From an uncultured Sphingobacteriaceae bacterium (lineage in GTDB: Bacteria; Bacteroidota; Bacteroidia; Sphingobacteriales; Sphingobacteriaceae): a stretch of DNA of 64,000 nucleotides. The position numbers and the translations under genes were made by a program. The notes under the pieces are model-generated. The model was not told the DNA's origin, did no database searches, and saw only the letters and a list, made by a program, of their open reading frames with translations. The stretch is taken from the NCBI GenBank assembly GCA_946480915.1, contig CAMLLO010000016.1, forward strand, positions 36,735 to 100,734, in the 5' to 3' direction. Shown here one piece after another: positions 36,357 through 44,827 of the stretch (positions are counted from its first letter, which is position 1; every line of letters starts with the position of its first letter).

Positions 36357-37649
36357 TTATTTGTTGTAGGTTATCTTATAAATCGTGCCTTTTACATCGT
36401 CTGAGACGTAAAGTGATCCATCTGGCCCGAGGGCGAGTCCACAAGGGCGATGTTGAGCTTCTCTTGGCGACATAACTGCATCAACTCCAGAAAATCCATC
36501 TGCAAATACTTCCCATTCACCTGCTGGCTTTCCATTTTTAAATGGAACAAAAGCTACGAAATATCCCTCTTGTTTTTCGGGAGAGCGATTCCATGAGCCA
36601 TGGAACGCTATAAAAGCACCATTTTTATACTTTTCAGGAAATTGGCTGCCAGTATACAAAAGCAATCCATTGGGTGCCATATGCCCCGGGAAAGCAACAA
36701 CAGGATCTATAAATTCTTTATTTCCTTCTTTTTTTCCATCTCCGCCATATTCAGGAGCAAGTATTTTTTTCTTTTGCAGATGATCATAATAGATATAAGG
36801 CCAGCCTGCATTATCACCTTTCTTGATCATATACATTGCTTCTGAGGGCAATTCTGCCGATTGTTGGGGGGTGTAAAGCTCAGGCCAGGAAGAATTAAGA
36901 TTGTCTCTTCCATGCTGCATCACATATAGAGTATTGTTCTCCACGTTCCAGTCTAAACCCATTACATTTCGTAAACCTGTGGCATAACGTTCACCTTCAC
37001 CGTAAGACTGATTTAGTTTATTTGCGTTGAATCGCCAGATGCCACCTGCAGAATCTAAGATGGGACAGTTTGGAATTCCTTTAGAATTCAGCCCTCGGTC
37101 TTGTTCCTGGCAGGAATTCGAATAGGCTCCAATATTTACATAAATATTGTCGTCGTTATCTAATACAATTGATTTCGTTTGATGCTGCCGGCCAGCTTTT
37201 AAGCCTGTTATAATCTTCTCGGGATTTATAGAGTCAATCACGTGTTCGTTATCATCCAGTTTATAACGATAAACTTCCTGATCGGAAGAAGCATATAGAT
37301 AGCCATTTTTTATGGTGATACCCGTGCCCGCGAAATTTCCAAAGCTGGATTTTATGGTAAATTTTCCATCTTTATCATTGTCTTCTAAAAGAAGAATCCC
37401 TTTGCCATTAAGCAAACGTTGCATTTTAACATAAATCTCTCCGTGCTTTGTTAAAACCAAATGTCTTGGGCGGCCAGTGTTTTCTATTACTTTGCTTGCT
37501 CCAAATCCTTCAGGGAGCTTTAAACCTGCATTGTCTGGATCAGATACAGGCTTTGGGAATTGTGTGCTTTGGTTTTGGGCATCACTATTTAACGGATGAA
37601 AGCTTAAGGCCCCGGCAATCACAACTGAAAAAAGGATTGATCTTTTCAT
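36357..37649 (-). CDS. PQQ-dependent sugar dehydrogenase (glucose/sorbosone dehydrogenase type)
   Basis: This 430-residue exported six-bladed propeller has a signal peptide ending NSDAQ. Landmarks are LPEGFGASKVIENTGRPRHL, the calcium/PQQ-face segments YATGLRNVMGLDWN and GHMAPNGLLLYTG, HGSWNR, and the closing HRPCGLALGPDGSLYVSDD. Family enzymes oxidise aldoses or sorbosone in the periplasm using pyrroloquinoline quinone. PQQ is usually taken from outside by this phylum. The gene lies between the BNR_4 propeller and cytochrome c genes in one minus-strand operon, suggesting direct oxidation of a sugar released by the locus. Confidence 0.85.
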   Translation of the reverse strand: MKRSILFSVVIAGALSFHPLNSDAQNQSTQFPKPVSDPDNAGLKLPEGFGASKVIENTGRPRHLVLTKHGEIYVKMQRLLNGKGILLLEDNDKDGKFTIKSSFGNFAGTGITIKNGYLYASSDQEVYRYKLDDNEHVIDSINPEKIITGLKAGRQHQTKSIVLDNDDNIYVNIGAYSNSCQEQDRGLNSKGIPNCPILDSAGGIWRFNANKLNQSYGEGERYATGLRNVMGLDWNVENNTLYVMQHGRDNLNSSWPELYTPQQSAELPSEAMYMIKKGDNAGWPYIYYDHLQKKKILAPEYGGDGKKEGNKEFIDPVVAFPGHMAPNGLLLYTGSQFPEKYKNGAFIAFHGSWNRSPEKQEGYFVAFVPFKNGKPAGEWEVFADGFSGVDAVMSPREAQHRPCGLALGPDGSLYVSDDVKGTIYKITYNK

Positions 37650-37670
37650 AATACTTTAAAATAATCGGAT

Positions 37671-39011
37671 TTATTTGTGTTGATAAGGATTGTAAGGGGG
37701 GACATAACCGGATACTACTTTTCCAATAAAAACATCCCTTTTTGCGGTTTGTATGTCACCATCTCCCGCCTCCGTGATAAATAGTTTGGCATCTTTATGA
37801 GCATTCTGAATTACTTCGATACGGTCTACCTGCTGGCCAACAGATAACACACTTTCGAGTTCCCATTTCAATCCGCCATTGGTTGTTACATAAATTCTAA
37901 TCTTATCTTCTGCTGGCATATAAACCCTAAAGGATTCTGATCCGAATTTTTCCAGTTCTCTCGGATCTCTTAAATCACGAATACTGTTCCCCGGAGATTC
38001 GATTGTGGAGAAAATCCATTTTGAACCATCCCAGGTTGATGAGCCCGGGCCGCCCTGAGTTTGATTGTCGAAATAGATTAATGGAAATCCATTATCTTTA
38101 TAATGAACAGAAACCTGTAAGCCAGCCATGTGGCCCTTATCGGGAATACTGGTGTCTAATACAAGACAAAACTCGTCCATTTCCTTATTGTCAATTGTTT
38201 CGCCTAAATCTTTTCCATGAATATTATATAAATGATCGTTAGACGGATCAAGGTAGGCATAGTACACATTTCGGCCATAAGTAGCATGTGCATGTTTACC
38301 AAGTTTCTCTCCAGCTATTGTCCATGCTAAATGTATTCGGGCTGCTTTTCCATTCATCGCAGGCTGGTAAGTCACTTTTCCGTTATAAATTTCCATCATA
38401 TTATCCGTAGATCGTGGGTAAGGATCAATTGCCATCTGCTTGGTCCACGTTTTTCCATTGTCAATAGATTTAACAAACTGGTATGGCCGGTCATCAGAAT
38501 AACCGTGTGTTTGTCGTGTATCCCGATAAAACACATAAAAAGTTCCATCTGTAGTAATTATTGGGGCAGGATAAGAAGCTCGTTCTGCGATGTCAATAAA
38601 TTTATCCTCCCATGAACCTTCAATGCTTAAAGGGTGGGGAGAAACTGCCATTTTTAATGTAGAGTTATGGCATCCGTAGAATATATAAATTCTATTATCC
38701 TTCCCCTTTAACATTCCCGGATAATTGTGTTTATCCACAAAAGATGAAGTGCCGACAATTTTATTTTCGGTCCAGGTATTGGTGGCGTGATCTAATGATT
38801 TAACCACAGCAGTGCTTTTGGCACCCATCCAGGTAATAAAGGTTTTATTTACACCTGCATCATAAAAACCAATGTTAATTGGGCGTTGGTCTGAACGAAT
38901 GTTGGCTTCCTCACTGATCTTTTGAACGGAAAACCTTTGCTGGGCAAATGCAGCTCCTGCAAGTCCGTAAATGAGTATTAAGGTTTTAATTTGGTTATAT
39001 CTGGTGAGCAT
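37671..39011 (-). CDS. BNR_4-type seven-bladed propeller, putative polysaccharide lyase or rhamnosidase-like enzyme
   Basis: This 446-residue exported protein has a signal peptide ending AFAQQ. Blade repeats with ITTDGTFYVFYRDTR, SIDNGKTWTKQ and VTTNGGLKWELES are BNR-like. The central HNYPGML and IFYGCHNSTLKMAVSPHP segments, with several His residues, resemble the BNR_4 group, which includes ulvan lyases (PL24/PL25) and the GH145 alpha-L-rhamnosidases acting next to uronic acid. I cannot choose between these. It is the first gene of the minus-strand operon with the PQQ enzyme and cytochrome c. Confidence 0.72.
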   Translation of the reverse strand: MLTRYNQIKTLILIYGLAGAAFAQQRFSVQKISEEANIRSDQRPINIGFYDAGVNKTFITWMGAKSTAVVKSLDHATNTWTENKIVGTSSFVDKHNYPGMLKGKDNRIYIFYGCHNSTLKMAVSPHPLSIEGSWEDKFIDIAERASYPAPIITTDGTFYVFYRDTRQTHGYSDDRPYQFVKSIDNGKTWTKQMAIDPYPRSTDNMMEIYNGKVTYQPAMNGKAARIHLAWTIAGEKLGKHAHATYGRNVYYAYLDPSNDHLYNIHGKDLGETIDNKEMDEFCLVLDTSIPDKGHMAGLQVSVHYKDNGFPLIYFDNQTQGGPGSSTWDGSKWIFSTIESPGNSIRDLRDPRELEKFGSESFRVYMPAEDKIRIYVTTNGGLKWELESVLSVGQQVDRIEVIQNAHKDAKLFITEAGDGDIQTAKRDVFIGKVVSGYVPPYNPYQHK

Positions 39012-39116
39012 ATTATTAAATAATCAAATTTAACTAATATGCTGATGCTGAATTGTTTTCTGTTGGCGAATCATACAACTCAATTGGCAAAGCTTCAAGC
39101 GCTTTCGTACTGGGGG

Positions 39117-39141
39117 ATTGCTAAAAGAGCTGAATACTTAG
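39117..39141 (+). promoter_or_regulatory. 25-bp regulatory motif, copy 1
   Basis: This is one of three ungapped copies of a 25-base motif (core GCTAAAAGAGCTGAATACTT here). It lies 106 bases upstream of the minus-strand BNR_4 operon and 145 bases upstream of the plus-strand gene at 39286. It matches copy 2 at 20 of 25 positions. It is probably a site for the AraC regulator encoded at 49984-50859. Confidence 0.55.
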
Positions 39142-39285
39142 GTAAAAAGCAATACTTACTTTACTTGTTATTGTGGATATTAGTATTAACTAATTATTAA
39201 ACTCTTCGATACATATCACGGGATTCGAGTTTTATAGCCATTTGTATTATTATTTGTTTTCCAGGCCAACACTAATCTATCATTT

Positions 39286-39765
39286 ATGAGAAAGTTGCTC
39301 CTTATTCTGCTTTTATTCCCATTTGTTTCGTCCTCTCAAAGCAGGAGTACAGTACCAGTGAAAAAGACGAATAAGATTGTGGTTAGAAATGATAAATCTG
39401 GTCGTGAGAATTTTGTTCTTCTTCAATCTGTTTTATTAAGCAAAAACTATACATTAATAATAAACCGTCGTGATTTTACAGTGAATACAAGAGATTCATC
39501 AATTGAATCAGGGAGTTCTTCTTATATCATCAATGGCGTTGCAAAACATGATTCCGTTATTTTGACGGGTAAATATAAGTCGCGGGTAGTGACCTCTATT
39601 TTTGGGCAGGAAGAAGAAATTTACACGTATGATATTACAAATACTGGCTCAAAGGGAACCTTACCTCAAATGATGTTTCTTTTATTAGATAATATAGCTA
39701 AAGAAATTAAGGGTGATCGGGTTTATATTTATGAAAAGAAGAAAAGAAAAGGGGCAATATTTTAA
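39286..39765 (+). CDS. Small exported protein of unknown function
   Basis: This 159-residue protein has a signal peptide ending SSSQS. The mature part is Ser/Thr/Lys-rich with alternating strands (NYTLIINRRDFTVNTRDS, VILTGKYKSRVVTSIFG) and a basic tail. I do not recognise a family. It is alone on the plus strand between two minus-strand operons and shares a divergent promoter region with the BNR_4 operon. Confidence 0.5.
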   Translation: MRKLLLILLLFPFVSSSQSRSTVPVKKTNKIVVRNDKSGRENFVLLQSVLLSKNYTLIINRRDFTVNTRDSSIESGSSSYIINGVAKHDSVILTGKYKSRVVTSIFGQEEEIYTYDITNTGSKGTLPQMMFLLLDNIAKEIKGDRVYIYEKKKRKGAIF

Positions 39766-39890
39766 TGTAGATCATGTAACACTAAATGTAACATGAAAGA
39801 CTGCCGCTAATGTTTATAATAGATATGAACGAAAATGTTTGAATTTGACGAAGGTTTCTAATGTTTTACGGTAGGTGCACCCTGGAATAA

Positions 39891-39922
39891 AAAAAAGCAC
39901 CTGCTCTCATTTGAGCAGATGC
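39891..39922 (-). terminator. Rho-independent terminator for the GH105 operon
   Basis: Read on the minus strand, GCATCTGCTC and GAGCAGGTGC (39897-39922) pair with one mismatch around an AAATGA loop and are followed by seven T residues. It lies 21 bases beyond the GH105 stop. Confidence 0.8.
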
Positions 39923-39942
39923 AAAAATACCATTGAATTTAT

Positions 39943-41079
39943 TTAACGAAGTAGGGCAGTGGCACACCATAAAACTGGTGCCTGACCATGCATATCTCCT
40001 GTAAGACGCTCGCGGTCTAAGTAATACTGGCGGTCATTCTTTTTATTAGTACCCTGACAAACTTCGCGCATATCGGCATTTTCATCCAGATAAGTAATCA
40101 GAGCTAACCATCCTTTTCTTGCTGCTGTGCCATAAAGCTTTTTATCAAGCCAGCCATTTTTAACCCCTGTAATCATTGCAAAGGTAAACATACCCGTTGA
40201 TGATGTTTCTGGCCATGATTCAGGATCGTCAATAAGTTGGCGCCACATTCCGCTCTCAGCCTGGTATTTTAATAGCGATGCCATCATGTTTTTGTATCCC
40301 TGCATAATACGTGCTCGACTAGGGTTATTTTCTGGTAATGAGCGTAGAAGTTCAGCCATACCCACGGCCATCCATCCATCGCCACGACCCCAAAAAAATG
40401 GCACATCGGGAGCATGGTAAAAAAGCCCATTGGGTTTTTGAAGCTGGTCCAGATAGAAAACCATTTCCTTTGCCCCTCTGTCGATATATTTTTGATCACC
40501 TGTAGCACGGAAAGCCTGAGCCTGTAAAGCGGTAATCATAAACATGTCGTCTATCCAGAGGCGTGTTTGCCATGTATAACCCTGGTCATAAAATTTACGC
40601 GATTGGTCGGTTACACGCGGTCCTTCGGGTGGTCCCCATTGTTTATCGGCAATGGATTTGCCTAAGGTAAGGTACTTCTCATTTTTGGTTTGAATATAAA
40701 GTTCTAATGGAACTGCACCAAAAACACTGTAATCAACATGGTCCGCAACGGGAATCATTTTGGCTTCTTCTCCAAAAAGGGGTTCAAAACGTTGGATCAG
40801 ACTTTCTGTTAATTTTTTATTGTTGCTTTCTTTAGCAAATGTTAAAGCGCCATACCATGCGCATGTTTCTGGATAAGTGATAACCTTAGGAGGAGTTGAG
40901 CGGCCAAAATTAGGGTGAGGTGTAGCGATAAATCTTTCAGCTACACGTTGGCCTATTTCCTGAGGTGTGGCACCTTTTGGGAATTTTTTTAGATTAGACG
41001 ATTGCGCATTTACACCAGTACTTGCTGCTTGTATTATTCCTAATGAGCATACAAATAGTTTAAATAGGTTTTTTTTCAT
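39943..41079 (-). CDS. GH105 unsaturated rhamnogalacturonyl / glucuronyl hydrolase
   Basis: This 378-residue exported enzyme has a signal peptide ending GVNAQS. The (alpha/alpha)6 barrel is recognised by WIDDMFM (175-181, carrying the catalytic Asp), FFWGRGDGWMAVGMAELL and WETSSTGMF-like sequence (WPETSSTGMF). The family removes the unsaturated uronic acid left by pectin lyases through hydration of its double bond. Its presence shows that lyase products arise in this locus although no classic pectate lyase is seen. It is transcribed after the beta-helix gene at 41098-42621, whose stop is 18 bases upstream. Confidence 0.88.
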   Translation of the reverse strand: MKKNLFKLFVCSLGIIQAASTGVNAQSSNLKKFPKGATPQEIGQRVAERFIATPHPNFGRSTPPKVITYPETCAWYGALTFAKESNNKKLTESLIQRFEPLFGEEAKMIPVADHVDYSVFGAVPLELYIQTKNEKYLTLGKSIADKQWGPPEGPRVTDQSRKFYDQGYTWQTRLWIDDMFMITALQAQAFRATGDQKYIDRGAKEMVFYLDQLQKPNGLFYHAPDVPFFWGRGDGWMAVGMAELLRSLPENNPSRARIMQGYKNMMASLLKYQAESGMWRQLIDDPESWPETSSTGMFTFAMITGVKNGWLDKKLYGTAARKGWLALITYLDENADMREVCQGTNKKNDRQYYLDRERLTGDMHGQAPVLWCATALLR

Positions 41080-41097
41080 GTTTGTCTATATAAGGGT

Positions 41098-42621
41098 CTA
41101 TTTTTTTAGTTTTTTACGGGCGGTCAGTTGCGAGATATATAATGACTCGGGTTGCAGATTTGGTTTGTTCTGCCCTTCCCAAACGCCATCCGGCCGGTCT
41201 GGAAATGCTCCTGCACCTTTTTTGCCTTGTAAGCCAATGCAGTAATTTTGGGCAGATGCCCATGGGTTTTGTACTGTAGCGGATTTTGCTGTGCAATTCC
41301 AAACAACCTGAGTTGCTCCAGACCATCCATGTCCGCTCCCCATTTTACCCCTATCCTGAACATTTATTTCTCCATCGGTTACAATATTATCATACAAAGT
41401 GCCTACAGCCCAGCGATGGTGCGGGCCTATATCTGCATGTGTTTTAGAAGCCTTACAGTTATAAAATACATTCGGACCCAAAACCCTTGCCCCAGTAACA
41501 TAGTCATGTCGCCCTTCGGTCGTCTCCAAATTCATAAAGAGATTTAGCTGTCCATTATTATTAAAAGAATAACGTTTTCCGCCGGTAATAACGGACTTTG
41601 GGTCCAAGCATTTAGAATCAATAACAGTGATGTTCTTAGAATCATTTTCAAGACTTACAGCGGCGTATCCAAAGTGTTTTGAGGTTATGTTTTTTACCCA
41701 GCAATTTTCTGCTTTATTGATATCTATAGCAATCCACCCATGATCTTCATCCGTATCGTGCGCATATTCCGATTCAAATAAAATATTTTCAATTCCAACC
41801 TCATTGATACGTCCGTCGAAACTATACTTGTAAATTTCTCCGCCGCCATAGTTTGTCTCCATGGCCATCACCACAGGATTATCGATGTAAATTTTATTTC
41901 CCTCAATTTTGGTTATGTTTCTCTCGAAATGCAGATTGTATTCTTCTGGCTGCCATTGTTTCGTTCCGGCACGCTCAACGATCTGGTCCATTTTTAAGTC
42001 ATGGATCCAGTTCTTAGTCCCAGGCCTGAATAGTACTATCTTATCTCCAGGCTTCAAACCATCAGTGGAGGTTATTTCAAGCGAAAATGATCCTACAGGA
42101 ACATAAGAGTTCTTGATTTTCTTCCGTGTACCTGCTATCTCTTTCCTTGATCCGCTACCTGAAATCTCCAATAAACTTCTGTTGCCTTTCCCAACTGCAA
42201 TTAAACGTGTGCCTGTTTCATGGTCGCCTTCCCCGCGAAGAATAACTCCGCTTGTATTTATTTTCAGTGTTCCCGGAATTTTGTAGGCGCCGCTTTTTAA
42301 TAAGATGGTTCCTCTGCAACCGGTTGCGTCAGGAGCCATTTTAGAAACTTCATCTATCGCGTCCTGTATTAATTTCTGGCTGTCATCTTTGAGAGGAGAA
42401 AGAGTTTTAACCACTGGTACGTTTGGTATATTTCTATCACCCTGGTGATACCCAACTCTGCTAAAGTCAGGGATAATATTTCCCTTCTCATCAGGAGAGT
42501 ACTTCAATAAACCCTCTTTATTAATCTTTACGTGAGCAGATTCCCAAAAAGGTGGCTTATAGCTGAATAAAAACAAACTTGCACAAATTATTAGTGCAAT
42601 TTTAACTGCCTTAAATGTCAT
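41098..42621 (-). CDS. Secreted right-handed beta-helix protein, possible pectin lyase partner of GH105
   Basis: This 507-residue protein has an N-terminal hydrophobic signal (LIICASLFLFSY). DFSRVGY lies at 52-58, followed by IPNVPVVKTLSP and a beta-helix with ILLKSGAYKIPG and GRINEVGIENILFESEY. The late GKMGSGHGWSGATQVVWN region matches the plus-strand protein at 25060-26640. It is operonic with GH105, which needs unsaturated products, so a lyase role is attractive but not shown. An exact 12-base copy of the LacI operator core lies inside the gene at 42316-42327. Confidence 0.62.
   Translation of the reverse strand: MTFKAVKIALIICASLFLFSYKPPFWESAHVKINKEGLLKYSPDEKGNIIPDFSRVGYHQGDRNIPNVPVVKTLSPLKDDSQKLIQDAIDEVSKMAPDATGCRGTILLKSGAYKIPGTLKINTSGVILRGEGDHETGTRLIAVGKGNRSLLEISGSGSRKEIAGTRKKIKNSYVPVGSFSLEITSTDGLKPGDKIVLFRPGTKNWIHDLKMDQIVERAGTKQWQPEEYNLHFERNITKIEGNKIYIDNPVVMAMETNYGGGEIYKYSFDGRINEVGIENILFESEYAHDTDEDHGWIAIDINKAENCWVKNITSKHFGYAAVSLENDSKNITVIDSKCLDPKSVITGGKRYSFNNNGQLNLFMNLETTEGRHDYVTGARVLGPNVFYNCKASKTHADIGPHHRWAVGTLYDNIVTDGEINVQDRGKMGSGHGWSGATQVVWNCTAKSATVQNPWASAQNYCIGLQGKKGAGAFPDRPDGVWEGQNKPNLQPESLYISQLTARKKLKK
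42316..42327. promoter_or_regulatory. Intragenic copy of the LacI-type operator core
   Basis: GCAACCGGTTGC is a perfect palindrome identical to the centre of the operator at 54164-54177. It lies about 300 bases inside the minus-strand beta-helix gene. It could act as a roadblock or auxiliary operator, or be a coincidence of the codons for Ala-Thr-Gly-Cys. Confidence 0.3.
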
Positions 42622-42737
42622 ATCTGGAATTTATTTAAAATTGGTTTTTTTAAAGGTAGTATTTATTTGTTTTTTTTAAGCTGGGAAGAAAAATGATAAG
42701 TTCAATATTCTTCATTTAAGAGTGCATTGGGCGGGGT

Positions 42738-42762
42738 GATGCTAATATAGCTGAATACTAAG
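42738..42762 (+). promoter_or_regulatory. 25-bp regulatory motif, copy 2
   Basis: This motif copy (core GCTAATATAGCTGAATACTA) lies 117 bases upstream of the minus-strand beta-helix/GH105 operon and 131 bases upstream of GH97. It matches copy 1 at 20 of 25 positions and copy 3 at 18 of 25 without gaps. Confidence 0.58.
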
Positions 42763-42892
42763 CCAAAAATGCAAAACAAATAATAATGTTTTATTAGTCC
42801 CTTGCGATAACCAATTTATACAGACATAGACAGTTTTCTCCAAAAAGGTATCGTTTGAATAATGCCGTTCTAATTAATATAAATTAAATATT

Positions 42893-44803
42893 ATGAAGTT
42901 TTCTCGCATGTATTTTATATGCATGGTATTCTTTGCAGCATTTTTAACCCAGTCCTTTGCTCAAGGAGGCTTTGTTAAAAGTCCCAATGGCAAAGTTCAG
43001 CTTGTTTACGGCTTGGGGAATAACCATTTGATATACTCAGTACGTCTTAATAATAAAGCAGTGCTGGAAACAGGCCCGTTAATTATGAAAGTTAACGATG
43101 CCGATGTTTCTGAATCGGTATTGATTAACAACCGGAAAAATTATAAGCACCATGAAACTTATCCATGGTATGGTGTCCATTCTTTCGCAACAAATAATTT
43201 TAATGGTGCTAAAATTGAAATAAAGGATAGAAATTCTGAGCTTACTTATACATTAGACATCAGGGTATTTAATGATGGGGCAGCCTATAGGTTGGTTTTA
43301 CCGGGTAGCCCATCAGCAAAGCGAATTCCTGATGAATCAACTGAGTTTAATGTTCCTGCAGGAAGCACGGTTTGGTATCACGATTTAAACGGACACTATG
43401 AATCCACTTATTCAAAAAAAGCGATTTCGGAAATTAAAGCTCATGAATGGGCCGGACCTCCGCTGACTTATAAGTTGCCAGAAAACAGAGGATATGTGTC
43501 TATTACAGAAGCGGATTTAAAAAATTATAGCGGAATGGCACTTCAGGCGAATGGTAAAAATGGTTTTATACTTCGCCTGGCTCATAATCATCCTACATCG
43601 CATCCCTATAAGTTAAGATATTCGCCCGAAGATACCTTGCGCTTACATCAGCCAGCTGTAGTAAACGGAGACATCATAACTCCCTGGAGGGTAATAATGG
43701 TTGGGGAAGATTTAAATACCATGTTAAATAACGATATGGTTCATAGTCTGTGCGCGGCGCCCGATAAGGTGCTGTTTCCCCAGGGGATAAACACTGATTG
43801 GATTAAACCGGGTCGTGCTGTATGGAAATATTTGGGCAATCCTTCTCAGGAAAACACTCCAGAGGTGTTGAAAGAGTTCTCTAAAAATGCGGCAGACTTA
43901 GGATTTGAATATAATATTCTCGAAGGATTTTGGTCGCGATGGACTGATCAGCAAATAAAGGAACTTATTTCTTATTCCAAAGCCAGGAATGTGAGTATTT
44001 GGTTTTGGAAACACTCTAAAAGCCTTTGGAAAACTGAAGAGCGACAGGCATTTTTTAAGCGCTGTCAGGATTTAGGTGTTGCAGGTGTAAAACTCGATTT
44101 TTTTGATCACGAGCATAAAGAAGTTGTTGACTTTTATCAAACTATTCTTAGGGAAACTGCAGAGCATAAGTTGATGGTCGATTTTCATGGCTCAAATAAA
44201 CCAACAGGAGAATCTCGTACATGGCCGAACGAGTTAACACGCGAATCTGTAAAAGGTATGGAAACGCGTAGCATAGTTGACAGAGCTACACATCATACGA
44301 CTATCCCTTTTACGCGCTGGCTTGCAGGTCCGGCAGAATACACCCCGGTTCATTTTGCAGAGGAACGCCGGAAGAATACTACGTGGGCTCATCAGATTGC
44401 CAGTGCTGCAATTTTAAGCGCACCACTTTTAACCTATGCAGCAAATCCTAAAAGTCTTCTCGAAAATACTGCAGTCGAGATGATAAAAAGCATACCTTCT
44501 GTATGGGACGAAACAATTGTGCTTCCACCTTCCGAAATTGGTGAAGCGGCAGTTATGGCTCGAAGGAAAGGAGATACTTGGTTTTTGGTTGCTATAAATG
44601 GAGCCCGGCAAAAGGCGTTTTCCATCCCTCTAAGATTTTTAAGTAAAGCTTCTTATGATATGTATACCATCAAAGATGATCCATCCAATGATACTAATAT
44701 ATTGGAGGAGCGGAGTGTTAAAAATAATAAGGATAGTATTCAATTGGACCTTCAGGTAGGAGGAGGATATCTAGCCAGGTTTTCAATAAATAGAGTTAAG
44801 TAA
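42893..44803 (+). CDS. GH97 glycosidase, retaining (alpha-galactosidase-like) type
   Basis: This 636-residue exported enzyme has a signal peptide ending SFAQGG. The N-terminal sandwich has SPNGKVQLVYGL and the barrel begins near GRAVWKYLGNP. The catalytic stretch GVKLDFFDHEH places a carboxylate at D402, the position of the nucleophile in retaining GH97 alpha-galactosidases; inverting SusB-type enzymes use Glu residues elsewhere. VDFHGSNKPTGESRTWPNELTRE (described by its position about 429-451) is the conserved following strand. It begins the plus-strand run that continues with the six-hairpin-like protein, GH36 and the SMP-30-like protein. Confidence 0.87.
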   Translation: MKFSRMYFICMVFFAAFLTQSFAQGGFVKSPNGKVQLVYGLGNNHLIYSVRLNNKAVLETGPLIMKVNDADVSESVLINNRKNYKHHETYPWYGVHSFATNNFNGAKIEIKDRNSELTYTLDIRVFNDGAAYRLVLPGSPSAKRIPDESTEFNVPAGSTVWYHDLNGHYESTYSKKAISEIKAHEWAGPPLTYKLPENRGYVSITEADLKNYSGMALQANGKNGFILRLAHNHPTSHPYKLRYSPEDTLRLHQPAVVNGDIITPWRVIMVGEDLNTMLNNDMVHSLCAAPDKVLFPQGINTDWIKPGRAVWKYLGNPSQENTPEVLKEFSKNAADLGFEYNILEGFWSRWTDQQIKELISYSKARNVSIWFWKHSKSLWKTEERQAFFKRCQDLGVAGVKLDFFDHEHKEVVDFYQTILRETAEHKLMVDFHGSNKPTGESRTWPNELTRESVKGMETRSIVDRATHHTTIPFTRWLAGPAEYTPVHFAEERRKNTTWAHQIASAAILSAPLLTYAANPKSLLENTAVEMIKSIPSVWDETIVLPPSEIGEAAVMARRKGDTWFLVAINGARQKAFSIPLRFLSKASYDMYTIKDDPSNDTNILEERSVKNNKDSIQLDLQVGGGYLARFSINRVK

Positions 44804-44827
44804 TACCATAAGGAGTCAGTAAGCAAT

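Noticed and set aside
41114..41363. Overlapping minus-strand frames at the 3' end of the beta-helix gene
   Set aside because: They lie in other frames of a long well-supported gene and show no independent features.
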